This document shows, piece by piece, positions 23,459 through 33,178 of a stretch of DNA of 64,000 nt. The stretch is from assembly GCA_022774505.1 (NCBI GenBank), contig JALFLW010000085.1, forward strand, positions 1 through 64,000, written 5' to 3'. The DNA is from Lachnospiraceae bacterium (lineage in GTDB: Bacteria > Bacillota > Clostridia > Lachnospirales > Lachnospiraceae). A program made the position numbers and the translations under genes. Positions within the stretch are counted from its first letter, which is position 1, and each line of letters begins with the position of its first letter. The notes beneath the pieces are model-generated. The model did no database searches, had not been told where the DNA came from, and saw nothing but the letters and a program-made list of their open reading frames with translations.

Positions 23459-25153
23459 TTATTTATTTGGTTTGTAAGAGCTCTTTAAGGATACGATCCG
23501 GTTAAATACCAAATGATCCTCCGATGAATCCTTAGAATCCACACAGAAATATCCATGACGTACAAACTGGAAACTTTCCATTGGTTCTGCCTCAGCCAGA
23601 GCCGGCTCAACAAAACAATGCTCCATAACCGTCAGGGAATTCGGATTCAGATTGATCGTTCCATCCTCATTGTAAACTCCCTTTTCCTCATCTACAATAT
23701 TTTCGTAAAGACGAACCTCTGCCTGTTGTGCTGTTTCAGCGCAAACCCAGTGAATGGTTCCTTTTACTTTACGTGCATTAAAACCTGATCCACTCTTTGT
23801 CTCCGGATCATAGGTACAATGAATCTCTGTCACATTCCCATTTTCGTCTGTAACATAATCCGTACATGTAACAAAATATGCATTCATTAAACGTACTTCA
23901 TTTCCAGGATATAAACGGAAATATTTTCTCGGAGGTTCTATCATAAAGTCCTCTCTGTCAATATATAATTCCCGACCAAATGGAACCTTTCTTGTCCCCA
24001 TTTCTTCATTTTCCTGATTATTGGACACATCGAGATATTCGATTTCATTTTCAGGATAATTTGTAATAACAAGTTTTACAGGATCAAGCACTGCCATCAT
24101 GCGGGGACGTTTCAGCTTCAGATCCTCACGGATACAATATTCAAGCATTGCATAATCTACAGAACTCTGTGATTTTGAAACCCCGCACAGCTCCATAAAT
24201 TTTCTGATTGATTCCGGAGTAAACCCCCGCCTTCTCAATGCAGCGATAGATACAAGACGCGGATCATCCCATCCATCTACAATCTTCTCTTCCACCAGTT
24301 TTTTGATATATCTTTTTCCTGTGACCACATTTGTCAGATATAATTTTGAAAATTCTATCTGCTTTGGCGGATTTTCAAATTCAAGTTCTCTGACTACCCA
24401 ATCATATAATGGTCTGTGATCCTCAAACTCCAAAGTGCATATTGAATGACTGATCCCCTCTATGGCATCCTCTATCGGATGTGCAAAATCATACATAGGA
24501 TAAATGCACCATTTATCGCCTGTATTGTGATGGTTCATGTGTGCGACACGATAAATGATCGGATCTCGCATATTTATATTCGGTGATGCCATATCAATCT
24601 TGGCTCTCAACACCTTTTCTCCATCCTCAAATTCATCATTTTTCATCCGTTCAAACAAATCAAGGTTTTCTTCGACAGATCTGTTTCTATCCGGACTTTC
24701 CTTTCCGGGTTCTGTCAGCGTACCACGATACTCTCTGATCTCATCCGCAGACAGATCACATACATAAGCTTTTCCCTTTTTGATAAGCTTTACGGCACAC
24801 TCGTACATCTGATCAAAATAATCAGATGCATAATATATCTGTGCAGGATCAAGATCACCACATATCCACTTTACATCCTCCATGATCGATTCGACAAATT
24901 CTGTCTTCTCTTTCATTGGATTCGTATCATCAAAACGCAGATGAAACGTTCCATTATACTCGTCCGCCAAACCGGAATTTAAAAGAATGGACTTAGCATG
25001 ACCGATATGCAGATATCCATTTGGTTCCGGTGGAAATCTGGTCACAACCTTCTTGCATCTTCCCTCTTTAATATCATCATCAATGATATTTTCGATAAAA
25101 TTGTGGGAAACTACTTCAGTCTCCTCTGTCATGTTATCTAACTCTTTATTCAC
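23459..25153 (-). CDS. glnS: glutaminyl-tRNA synthetase
   Basis: [48 protein letters not shown] start with AGGAGGAGACACA RBS. Confidence 0.95.
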   Translation of the reverse strand: MNKELDNMTEETEVVSHNFIENIIDDDIKEGRCKKVVTRFPPEPNGYLHIGHAKSILLNSGLADEYNGTFHLRFDDTNPMKEKTEFVESIMEDVKWICGDLDPAQIYYASDYFDQMYECAVKLIKKGKAYVCDLSADEIREYRGTLTEPGKESPDRNRSVEENLDLFERMKNDEFEDGEKVLRAKIDMASPNINMRDPIIYRVAHMNHHNTGDKWCIYPMYDFAHPIEDAIEGISHSICTLEFEDHRPLYDWVVRELEFENPPKQIEFSKLYLTNVVTGKRYIKKLVEEKIVDGWDDPRLVSIAALRRRGFTPESIRKFMELCGVSKSQSSVDYAMLEYCIREDLKLKRPRMMAVLDPVKLVITNYPENEIEYLDVSNNQENEEMGTRKVPFGRELYIDREDFMIEPPRKYFRLYPGNEVRLMNAYFVTCTDYVTDENGNVTEIHCTYDPETKSGSGFNARKVKGTIHWVCAETAQQAEVRLYENIVDEEKGVYNEDGTINLNPNSLTVMEHCFVEPALAEAEPMESFQFVRHGYFCVDSKDSSEDHLVFNRIVSLKSSYKPNK

Positions 25154-25280
25154 TGTGTCTCCTCCTTTGGTGACAAAAATACTTTTTATATCATACCACA
25201 TTAAATCGTTTTCGCAAAGACATTTTTTTTACAGATTTTTGCCGCTTTCCATGAATCTATCAAAAGACCCGGCAAATCAA

Positions 25281-25305
25281 AAAAGGGACGATCCCGTCCC
25301 CTTTT
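25281..25305. terminator. hairpin between glnS and the hydrolase gene
   Basis: AAAAGGGACGATCCCGTCCCCTTTT stem-loop with A/T flanks. Confidence 0.7.
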
Positions 25306-25381
25306 GGTCTGAATTGTATAAATATCGGCATCTCCGAAAATTATACAACATTTTCGGAAAGGCATAACGCCTGTTTTCGCT

Positions 25382-25951
25382 TTATTTAAAACGATGTCCG
25401 CCTAAACGGAATCTCGCCCCCGACAGATATACACTGAAAAAATGAAAACTATTAAAATTCTTTTTATTTCCACGATACATTATATAACTCTGTCCGTTTA
25501 ATGCCTGTTTTGCAGCCTTGATACACTCTTTCCACTGACTGTTGTTTGTTTTTCCGGCATCATACTGTCGCAATCTTTTATTTAATATTCCATTGCGAAC
25601 CGGTGAAAACTGTCCTCTTTGATAAATAACCTTGCGAACAGTATTGGGAAATGCCTTTGATGAAACACGGTTCATTACTACGATCCCGACAGCCATCTTT
25701 CCCTGGAAACTCTCTCCACCTGCTTCACAATTAATAATTGATGCCATCAGACGAAGCTCTGCATTTGTATATGATTTCTTTTTGTTTTTCTTTTTGGATT
25801 TTTTTACTGCCTTTTTCTTGTCAGATTTTGCAGTAACAGCGGATTTTGATGTTGCTGCTGAAGCCTTGGCCGCAACTGATATGGAATTTTTTGAAAAACC
25901 AATAATCAAAAATGCAATTAAAACAAGTGTTGCAGTTTTTTTAAATTTCAT
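25382..25951 (-). CDS. cell wall hydrolase (SleB-like Hydrolase_2 family), secreted
   Basis: SIINCEAGGESFQGKMAVGIVVMNRVSSKAFPNTVRKVIYQRGQFSP; signal peptide and Lys-rich linker. Confidence 0.9.
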   Translation of the reverse strand: MKFKKTATLVLIAFLIIGFSKNSISVAAKASAATSKSAVTAKSDKKKAVKKSKKKNKKKSYTNAELRLMASIINCEAGGESFQGKMAVGIVVMNRVSSKAFPNTVRKVIYQRGQFSPVRNGILNKRLRQYDAGKTNNSQWKECIKAAKQALNGQSYIMYRGNKKNFNSFHFFSVYLSGARFRLGGHRFK

Positions 25952-26276
25952 GATAACCTCCTGAATGAAAGCAAACATGCTGGATGTTCCTTCTCCTTCG
26001 GCAAGTTGCTTAACACTTATGTAACAATTATATCACATTATTTTAAAAAATCAACCCATTTTGCAACATCTATATTTCGACTTGTTTTTTTGCCTTTAAT
26101 TTATTGTGCAATTTGTATATATTTTTCCGCATTTCCCTTGCAATTTTCATTCAAATTATCATATATTATTTCATTAACATAATAAGCATATGCTGCCATG
26201 TAATATTTGTAACAATTCCCGGTAAAATCTTTATGTAAATGTGGCAATTAATTTTCATTTCCTGATATATCGGGTT

Positions 26277-27047
26277 TTATCGGTAGTTCTGCATATCTTT
26301 GTATGGCAGACTGCCACCAAACAGATCCAATGCACTGCCGATCGTAAAATCTAATTGTCCGTTTCCGAGCTTTTCTATATACTCAAGATCCTCTCTGCCA
26401 TGTATTCCTCCTGCATAAGTAACTGTACATTCTGAAAGCTGTCCCAAAAAAGAGATCAATGATCTTTCAACACCATTTTGTTTTCCCTCGACATCTACTG
26501 CATGAATGAGAAATTCGTCGCAATAGTTTCTGAGATCATCCACGGTTTGTTCATTAAGGCATATCTGCGTTTTCTTTTGCCAGCGGTCTGTCATAATATA
26601 ATAACCATCTGCATATTTACGGCAGCTGAGATCCAAAACAAGATGCTTCTTCCCGACTTTTGATACCAGTTTTTTCAATCGGTCATAGTCAAGGATGCCA
26701 TTTCGGAACACATATGATGTCACAATAACATGTGAGGCTCCCATCTCCAAAAAGTCCTGTGCGTTTTCAAGACAAATGCCTCCACCAATCTGCATCCCCC
26801 CGGGATATGCCTGCAATGCTCCCAAAGCCTGTTTAATATCCTTTTGATACCATTCACTCTCTCGGGGATTTAACAATATGATATGTCCGCCCGTAAATCC
26901 GTCTTTCTTATACATTTTTGCATAATATGCACCATCGTATTGCGATACATAGTTATTTTCTGCCTGATCTCCCACATCTTTCAAACTTCCTCCTACGATC
27001 TGCTTTACGGAACCGTTATGAATATCTATACATGGTCGAAATCTCAT
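26277..27047 (-). CDS. hisA: eukaryote-type HisA-like phosphoribosylformimino-AICAR ribotide isomerase
   Basis: MRFRPCIDIHNGSVKQIVGGSL; MQIGGGICLENA; VTYAGGIHGREDLE; LDFTIGSALDLFGG. Confidence 0.82.
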   Translation of the reverse strand: MRFRPCIDIHNGSVKQIVGGSLKDVGDQAENNYVSQYDGAYYAKMYKKDGFTGGHIILLNPRESEWYQKDIKQALGALQAYPGGMQIGGGICLENAQDFLEMGASHVIVTSYVFRNGILDYDRLKKLVSKVGKKHLVLDLSCRKYADGYYIMTDRWQKKTQICLNEQTVDDLRNYCDEFLIHAVDVEGKQNGVERSLISFLGQLSECTVTYAGGIHGREDLEYIEKLGNGQLDFTIGSALDLFGGSLPYKDMQNYR

Positions 27048-27622
27048 TTTGATGTTATCTCCTTTGCAATCTTTTCAAAGTCGTCCCCCTGGGAAATGCT
27101 ATAATCTCCCGCCTTTATCCTGCTGCTGTATCCATTCTTTTCCATATACGCATCGAACGCCTTTGCATCATCAATTATATCCATCTCTTCTAATTTCCTG
27201 CTAACCTGTGCGGACCATTCTCCCGCCCGGATCGTTAATTCTTTTTCTGATTTTTCAAAATCTTTTTTTATTTTCTTTTTTTCTGTGTCAAACTCTTTCT
27301 GATCAGTTTCTTTCTTTTGAATTGTTTTATCCGGTGCCTGTGTTTCTTTTGCCTTGTTATTCTGCTTTTTAGGAGCAGAATTTTCCTGATCTTCTTTCCC
27401 TGATCTGCTTGCAGCATCTTTTCCGGTGCTTACTGCTCCACGGCTGGAGGGACTCGAAGAAGAAAAGAGCGTTTCTTCCTGTCCGGCATATGTCATACCA
27501 AGCTGTTTTGCCTTTTTGATCACAGAAGCATCCGATGTCCTGATCAAGCAGGATATTCCAAGGATCAATGTAGCAAAAAGCACTCCTGCTCCAAATCCAC
27601 GTAAAAAGGATTTTTTATCCAT
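27044..27622 (-). CDS. membrane-anchored protein with MltG/YceG N-terminal-like domain, catalytic domain absent
   Basis: N-terminal TM (FLRGFGAGVLFATLILGISCLI), low-complexity linker, YMEKNGYSSRIKAGDYSISQGDDFEKIAKEITSK resembles the LysM-like part of MltG. Confidence 0.6.
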   Translation of the reverse strand: MDKKSFLRGFGAGVLFATLILGISCLIRTSDASVIKKAKQLGMTYAGQEETLFSSSSPSSRGAVSTGKDAASRSGKEDQENSAPKKQNNKAKETQAPDKTIQKKETDQKEFDTEKKKIKKDFEKSEKELTIRAGEWSAQVSRKLEEMDIIDDAKAFDAYMEKNGYSSRIKAGDYSISQGDDFEKIAKEITSK

Positions 27623-27641
27623 AATTTCCTCCATTTCCTGA

Positions 27642-28403
27642 TCAACGGTTCTCATACAGATCAATTACAAACTTAACTTCTCCCTGTCCCAAAGACAGCA
27701 TTTTGGAAATCTCCAATACAGAATGTCCCTCTTTATATAATTTTACAATCTCCTTATTATGATTTGCCCTTTCCTGATCCTCTTCTGATTCCACATCCGC
27801 TTCATCTGCAAACCGCCCTTTTTCTAAGCTTTCCGGTGCACTCTTTTTTTCTGCTGCCTTTGCAAGCTTTTCAGCCTGCGTACTATGGAGTTCCTGCGTC
27901 GGCACAGACATTTTCTCATCCGTCTCTTCCCTTGTTCCGTTCTCCAATGCGATCCGGCTGTTCTTGAGCATTTCCAATGCCTCTGTCATCTTTTGGTACT
28001 CTTGTGATGTCTCATCATGTATCAACGCTTTGACCGAATCAACATGATGCACTAAATCTTTTATCTCTTCTTCCTTTTCCTGTAACATATTATAAAGAAA
28101 TACAACTTCTTCATGATTTTTGCTGATCCGGTCCAGGACATCCTCTGAATATTCATTCATCCCCATGATCTTTTCATTGGAAAGACGACTTAATTCCTCT
28201 GAAGTATATTCTTTTATCTCTTCTTTATATTTTTCAAGCTCTTTTTGCAGCTTATTAATTTCTTTTATTTCCCTTTCTGCATCTGTTTTTTCGTCTTCCA
28301 GACGCTCTCTGGCATTTGATGCCGGGCTGCTATCCATGACCCTGTAGCTTGCAGCCACCGCAGTAATACCGATAATAACCAATATTATTTCTAAAATAAT
28401 CAT
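27642..28403 (-). CDS. membrane-anchored coiled-coil protein with C-terminal HTH-like segment (DUF6115-like)
   Basis: N-terminal TM, long coiled coil, C-terminal EIVKLYKEGHSVLEISKMLSLGQGEVKFVIDLYENR. Confidence 0.72.
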   Translation of the reverse strand: MIILEIILVIIGITAVAASYRVMDSSPASNARERLEDEKTDAEREIKEINKLQKELEKYKEEIKEYTSEELSRLSNEKIMGMNEYSEDVLDRISKNHEEVVFLYNMLQEKEEEIKDLVHHVDSVKALIHDETSQEYQKMTEALEMLKNSRIALENGTREETDEKMSVPTQELHSTQAEKLAKAAEKKSAPESLEKGRFADEADVESEEDQERANHNKEIVKLYKEGHSVLEISKMLSLGQGEVKFVIDLYENR

Positions 28404-28440
28404 ACAATAACTTCCTTATACTGTTTTTAGTCTTTGTTGC

Positions 28441-28761
28441 TTATACTTTCATATCAAAAAAGCTTCCGCCAGACATCGGATCTCTTTGCGATATTTCATC
28501 TGTCTGCTTTTCTTTATTATTATTCTTTTTTTGTTCTTTTTTTCTCCCATTGCCTTTTCCCCTGCGTTCATCGTAAGTATACTCCTCATTTTCTGCTTTT
28601 TTACGACGCACTGTCTGGTGGGAATTTTGGTGAATCTGTTGTTGAAACTGCGATTCAACCTGTTGCTGGGACTGTTCATATTTGACCTGCTCTCCTTTTT
28701 GTATCTGCGATACTTCCTGAGATTTTGGCGGCATTGTTATATAATCTATTGACAATGACAT
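28441..28761 (-). CDS. small Gln/Lys-rich protein of unknown function at the distal end of the flagellar region
   Basis: 106 aa, MSLSIDYITMPPKSQEVSQIQKGEQ...; in line with neighbouring genes. Confidence 0.65.
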   Translation of the reverse strand: MSLSIDYITMPPKSQEVSQIQKGEQVKYEQSQQQVESQFQQQIHQNSHQTVRRKKAENEEYTYDERRGKGNGRKKEQKKNNNKEKQTDEISQRDPMSGGSFFDMKV

Positions 28762-28775
28762 AGGCTATCCCTCCC

Positions 28776-30380
28776 TTATATGGCACGTACACGTATATCT
28801 GCCCCGTCACGTACAAAAGCACTGTGCTGGACTTCTGACTTGATACTGTTCGTTACCGTAGAAATCGTCATTTTAACCCCTGGGTATGCAATGTTTTCAG
28901 CAATTATCTTTCCACTGTCTTTTTTCTTTAATTCCTCTTCCAGAATATCGCTCTCGTTTTTTAGTTTCTCCATTTCGACATTGATCGCATTGATGCGGTC
29001 AGCTGATTTTTTCATACCTGCCATTTTCTCTTCATCAAGTTTTCCACGCGTTTCCAGTCTCTTTTTCAATAATTTAAGATTTTGGAAAAGTGTCTCTTTT
29101 TCTTTTTGCAGTCCATCCATCTCCTTTTCGATCAGATGGTATCTTTCCACTACCTTAGGATCAATTCCCACTTCCAGAACGGTCATAGTCCCCATTGTAG
29201 AACCAAGTGTTTTTGCTTCTATTCTTGTCTTTGTCTTGACGCTTCCTCCTGCGATCAGTCCTCTCTTTCCTTTTACCAATACATCATCCTCCGCAATGAT
29301 ATCACTATGCATGATGGCATCGGTCATGATCCTGCCGCCTGAAACTACACTTGCACTCTCTATAAAATTGCTGATCACGTCCCCCTGTGCCTGCATTTTT
29401 GCCTTTCCTTTTCCCTGAATCCCTCTTTTTAAGACAATCTTACCTTCCGTGATGAGTTCCGCACCTTCCACTACGCCGTTTACCGTAATATCCCCCGCAG
29501 CCTTTATCTTATATCCTGTCAAAACATTTCCTTTAACAACAACAGAACCATCATACTCTATATCCCCTGTCGATGGTCCGACATCTGCAGGTACCTCATA
29601 TTGATCTGATACAAAGACCGTATCATTTACCAACGTAACATTTCCTGCCACATCTGAATACATCTCACATTTATCCTCTGACAGATGTATATTTTTTCCA
29701 TGTTTCAAGGTCAGTTGTTTGACCTTGCGGGGTTTCAGTAATCCTCCCATCACATCCGTTCCCGGTTGTCCAATATCCGCCGCACGCAGCGTTGCCAGAA
29801 GCTGCCCCTCACTAACCCCTTCAATCATGTCCAGCTGATGAAAATCTACATTTCCGTTTTCATCCATGGTAGGTGTACAGGTTTTATCAACATCAAAATG
29901 ATATGTAATCTCTGCATCGCTTCCCTCAACTGGTGGAACTGCCTTTGCAATCAATATATCTGTACAATATAATCTGGCTTTTAGCAGAAGTTTTATGTTT
30001 TCTGTAACAATTCCCGTCGTAATACCACACTGTCTGATACGATCCAAAATTTCCTCCGGAGACAACCGCCTCCCTTTATTTGATGGCGGATACAGACGAA
30101 TCTTTGCAAATCTCTTTTGAGGATCTATTGTAATGATGGGAAATTCATTTTCTGTCAGACCAGCCTCCGGTAATATTTTCTGCTCTGCATTCTTTTGCTC
30201 CGCAGCATCAGCGATAAAAACAGCAATATCCTCCACCTGTACATCCATTATTTTTTTCTTTTCCAAATAAAGCATGACATCGTCCATGGTTACAGGCTCT
30301 CCGCCATCTAATGCCGGATATGATTTTAAGTACATTCCATCCTCTTTCTGTATCAGCTGAAAAAAAGCATTTCTCTTCAT
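28776..30380 (-). CDS. fapA: FapA family protein (DUF342)
   Basis: 534 aa; DIEYDGSVVVKGNVLTGYKIKAAGDITVNGVVEGAELITEGKIVLKRGIQGKGKAKMQAQGDVISNFIESA. Confidence 0.9.
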   Translation of the reverse strand: MKRNAFFQLIQKEDGMYLKSYPALDGGEPVTMDDVMLYLEKKKIMDVQVEDIAVFIADAAEQKNAEQKILPEAGLTENEFPIITIDPQKRFAKIRLYPPSNKGRRLSPEEILDRIRQCGITTGIVTENIKLLLKARLYCTDILIAKAVPPVEGSDAEITYHFDVDKTCTPTMDENGNVDFHQLDMIEGVSEGQLLATLRAADIGQPGTDVMGGLLKPRKVKQLTLKHGKNIHLSEDKCEMYSDVAGNVTLVNDTVFVSDQYEVPADVGPSTGDIEYDGSVVVKGNVLTGYKIKAAGDITVNGVVEGAELITEGKIVLKRGIQGKGKAKMQAQGDVISNFIESASVVSGGRIMTDAIMHSDIIAEDDVLVKGKRGLIAGGSVKTKTRIEAKTLGSTMGTMTVLEVGIDPKVVERYHLIEKEMDGLQKEKETLFQNLKLLKKRLETRGKLDEEKMAGMKKSADRINAINVEMEKLKNESDILEEELKKKDSGKIIAENIAYPGVKMTISTVTNSIKSEVQHSAFVRDGADIRVRAI

Positions 30381-30412
30381 ATTTTCTCACTCCTTATACT
30401 CTGCATAGCTTG

Positions 30413-30444
30413 AAAAAGCTGCCGTAGCTGATCGGCAACTTTTT
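30413..30444 (-). terminator. terminator-like hairpin directly after sigD
   Basis: Minus strand AAAAAGTTGCC-GATCAGCTAC-GGCAGCTTTTT. Confidence 0.7.
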
Positions 30445-31219
30445 ATATATTCCATATTCCAAAAACACCCATATTTTGAGAACCTAATTTTTCCTTCATC
30501 TTACGCAGAGATTTTGTATGAAGCTGGGAAACTCTTGATTCAGAAACCTCCAAAATATTACTGATCTCTTTTAGCGTAAGTTCTTCAAAATAATATAAAG
30601 CAATCACTTTTTGCTCTTTTTCCGTCAGTGTATTGATCGCTTCCGCCAAAAGTCTTTTAAGATCCTGGCGTTCCATTACCTGCTCCGGCTGTTGAAATGT
30701 CTGTCTGTTTCCGGCATCCACACGCACTTCACTTCCCTGTTCTAAATATTCATCCAGAGAAACAAGACTGGCAATCTGTGTCTGATTAAGCAGTCCCTCC
30801 AATTCCTCAACGGTTATTTCCATTTTTTGTGCAATTTCTTCACTGCTCGGAGCCCTTCCAAGCATCGTTTCTAATTCACTCATGGCAGCATCAAGCTTTT
30901 TCTGCTTCTGCCTTAGTGTTCGTGGAATCCAGTCTAATTTGCGTATCTGATCCAGAATCGCTCCACGTATCCTTAAACTGGCATATGTTTCAAATTTAAC
31001 GCCCTTTGTTAATTCAAATTTATCAATCGCATCGATCAATCCAAACACGCCATAGCCAACCAAATCATCATATTCTACCGTATATCCCAGATACATTCCC
31101 ATCCGTCCCGCAACTACCTTGACTAAGGGTGCATATTCTATGATCAATTTCTCTCTTAATTTTGCATTACGAGATTTAATATACTCCTCCCACAAAACCT
31201 TCTTTTCATTATCGTCCAT
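30443..31219 (-). CDS. sigD: RNA polymerase sigma factor of the FliA/WhiG (sigma-D/sigma-28) family
   Basis: VKVVAGRMGMYLGYTVEYDDLVGYGVFGLIDAIDKFE; EISNILEVSESRVSQLHTKSLRKMKEKL. Confidence 0.95.
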   Translation of the reverse strand: MDDNEKKVLWEEYIKSRNAKLREKLIIEYAPLVKVVAGRMGMYLGYTVEYDDLVGYGVFGLIDAIDKFELTKGVKFETYASLRIRGAILDQIRKLDWIPRTLRQKQKKLDAAMSELETMLGRAPSSEEIAQKMEITVEELEGLLNQTQIASLVSLDEYLEQGSEVRVDAGNRQTFQQPEQVMERQDLKRLLAEAINTLTEKEQKVIALYYFEELTLKEISNILEVSESRVSQLHTKSLRKMKEKLGSQNMGVFGIWNI

Positions 31220-31246
31220 GAAGATCCCCTCATTCCCCTATAGCAT

Positions 31247-31516
31247 TTATTCCTCAGCATTTTCCTCCTGCTGTCCGGCGTTCTCTTCTTCGGCTTCTTT
31301 TATGATCTCATCGTTCACTTCTTTGACAAAACGGTTTCCTGTAATGACCTTTTCAATGATACGACGTGTCAGACAACCAATTATATAAAATATAATAAGA
31401 GCCGCAAGCAGTACCTCAAGACTATATGTCGTATCCATATGATTAATGATTGATACAATACATACAACAGCTCCTGCCAGAAGTGTTATAACCTTTGGTA
31501 TATACTCTGTCTTCAC
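31247..31516 (-). CDS. small two-TM protein of unknown function between cheD and sigD
   Basis: 89 aa, two hydrophobic segments and an acidic C-terminal tail. Confidence 0.75.
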   Translation of the reverse strand: MKTEYIPKVITLLAGAVVCIVSIINHMDTTYSLEVLLAALIIFYIIGCLTRRIIEKVITGNRFVKEVNDEIIKEAEEENAGQQEENAEE

Positions 31517-31547
31517 AATGCTCCTCCCATTAGGATAACCTGTCGGT

Positions 31548-32036
31548 TTAGATTTTTTTCACCGGCTTACCAACTGATTTGATGATAAAGTCACCATTTT
31601 CCGGATAAAATTCTACAGTACGTCCATAATTTGCTCCGGTGTCCTCCGCAAGGATCCGGATACCCAGCTCTTTTAATTTAGCTTTCACCGCATCAACATT
31701 TCTTTCTCCTACACGGAGCATATCATTGTTGCTGCCAAATGCAAACATCTGTGCTCCACCGGCAATTTTGGCTGTCAACATAGCCCGATTAGCCCCTTCC
31801 TTCTGAAGCATTTCGATCAGCAGATCAATCCCCGTATCTGCAAATTTAGCTCTATTCTGATTCTGACGTACTTTTGTACTATCCGGAAGCATTACATGGA
31901 CTAATCCTGCAACTTTGGCTGCTTTATCATATAATGCAACACCTACACAAGACCCCAGACCCAATGTTGTGATTGCATCCGGGGAATGGCAGACATTTAC
32001 ATCGGCCATTCCTACTTTGATCATCATTCCTTCCAT
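31548..32036 (-). CDS. cheD: chemoreceptor glutamine deamidase CheD
   Basis: TTLGLGSCVGVALYDKAAKVAGLVHVMLPDS; start moved to M27 of the ORF to avoid a long overlap with cheC. Confidence 0.93.
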   Translation of the reverse strand: MEGMMIKVGMADVNVCHSPDAITTLGLGSCVGVALYDKAAKVAGLVHVMLPDSTKVRQNQNRAKFADTGIDLLIEMLQKEGANRAMLTAKIAGGAQMFAFGSNNDMLRVGERNVDAVKAKLKELGIRILAEDTGANYGRTVEFYPENGDFIIKSVGKPVKKI

Positions 32037-32044
32037 TTTCCCAC

Positions 32045-32662
32045 CTACATTCCCAATGACTTTAAAATATGTGTATAAGAATCTAATGTAGGTATCAGGA
32101 TGAAATACCCACAAACATTAATTTCTTCATCCTTGAATTGTGATTCGATCAATAATGCCTTATCACCGAGTTTTCCAAATTCTATGGCCGGTACACTTAA
32201 TATTGCCCCAGCCATATCTACTGCCAGACTTGGCACAGTCTGTATGATACTCAAATTTGTCATTTGTGAAATTGCAGTCAGATAAGCTCCTGAAATAATA
32301 TTTCCTATCTCAAGTAATGCAGACAATTCCATTTCTGTAAATTGCGCTGTCACCTCACTTCCGTCAGATCCCATCAGCTTATGTACTAAATGATGTGCAG
32401 CACTGTTTTCCAAAACAAACAACATGGATCCCTCTACATCACCCTCCAGGCTTAATAATATTCCGGCCACTAATGTTTCTGCCCCGCCAATGATCTCAGC
32501 GAGATCTTTAAAGGCAAGAAGCTCAACTTTCGGGACATGCATGTCAACCCTCTCATTGATCAGCTTTGCCAGTGCTGTAGTGGCATTTCCCGCACCAATA
32601 TTTCCTATCTCTGTCAGGATATCAAATTCCATATCATCCATTTTCTCTTCATCAATCTGCAT
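32045..32662 (-). CDS. cheC: chemotaxis protein CheC (CheY-P phosphatase family)
   Basis: LTEIGNIGAGNATTALAKLINERVDM and LLEIGNIISGAYLTAISQMT phosphatase motifs. Confidence 0.93.
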   Translation of the reverse strand: MQIDEEKMDDMEFDILTEIGNIGAGNATTALAKLINERVDMHVPKVELLAFKDLAEIIGGAETLVAGILLSLEGDVEGSMLFVLENSAAHHLVHKLMGSDGSEVTAQFTEMELSALLEIGNIISGAYLTAISQMTNLSIIQTVPSLAVDMAGAILSVPAIEFGKLGDKALLIESQFKDEEINVCGYFILIPTLDSYTHILKSLGM

Positions 32663-32688
32663 TGATACCACCTCTTATCTGCCTTTTA

Positions 32689-33177
32689 TTATGCGGTTTC
32701 TCTCTCATTAACTACAGTGGCAATATTTAACAGGGAGATCAACCCATCCGGCTGTTTACCAATACCACTAAGATATTGAATACGGGCATCTGCCGTGCTG
32801 TCTGTAGTCGGTCTGTCGATCAGATCTTCTGACAAAGTAACTACCTCTTTTACTTTATCTACAATGATCCCAATAGCTGAATGCTGCTCTAATTTAATTA
32901 TGATAATTCTCGTATTATTCGTATATTCGTCCGGCTCCAAATCAAATTTCAGTCTCAGGCTCATTACCGGAATGACCTCTCCACGGAGATTGATCACACC
33001 CTTAAAATAATGCTGTGCCTTTGGAACCCTTGTGATCCGCTGCTTTCTTACAATATTGTCAACATACTGTATATCAATACCATACTGTTCTGATCCAAGA
33101 CATACTACGATATATTGTTTCTCATCACCCACTGTATCCAGATTCTGTACATAATTGTTATCCATATCAATAACCAT
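32689..33177 (-). CDS. cheW: chemotaxis coupling protein CheW
   Basis: YIVVCLGSEQYGIDIQYVDNIVRKQRITRVPKAQHYFKGVINLRGEVIPV. Confidence 0.95.
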   Translation of the reverse strand: MVIDMDNNYVQNLDTVGDEKQYIVVCLGSEQYGIDIQYVDNIVRKQRITRVPKAQHYFKGVINLRGEVIPVMSLRLKFDLEPDEYTNNTRIIIIKLEQHSAIGIIVDKVKEVVTLSEDLIDRPTTDSTADARIQYLSGIGKQPDGLISLLNIATVVNERETA

Positions 33178-33178
33178 A

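Noticed and set aside
25979-26276. About 300-bp AT-rich gap examined for tRNA, riboswitch or small RNA
   Set aside because: No convincing cloverleaf, conserved riboswitch core or strong hairpin.
28780-29418. 212 aa plus-strand ORF
   Set aside because: Antisense to fapA; Ser/Phe-rich shadow composition.
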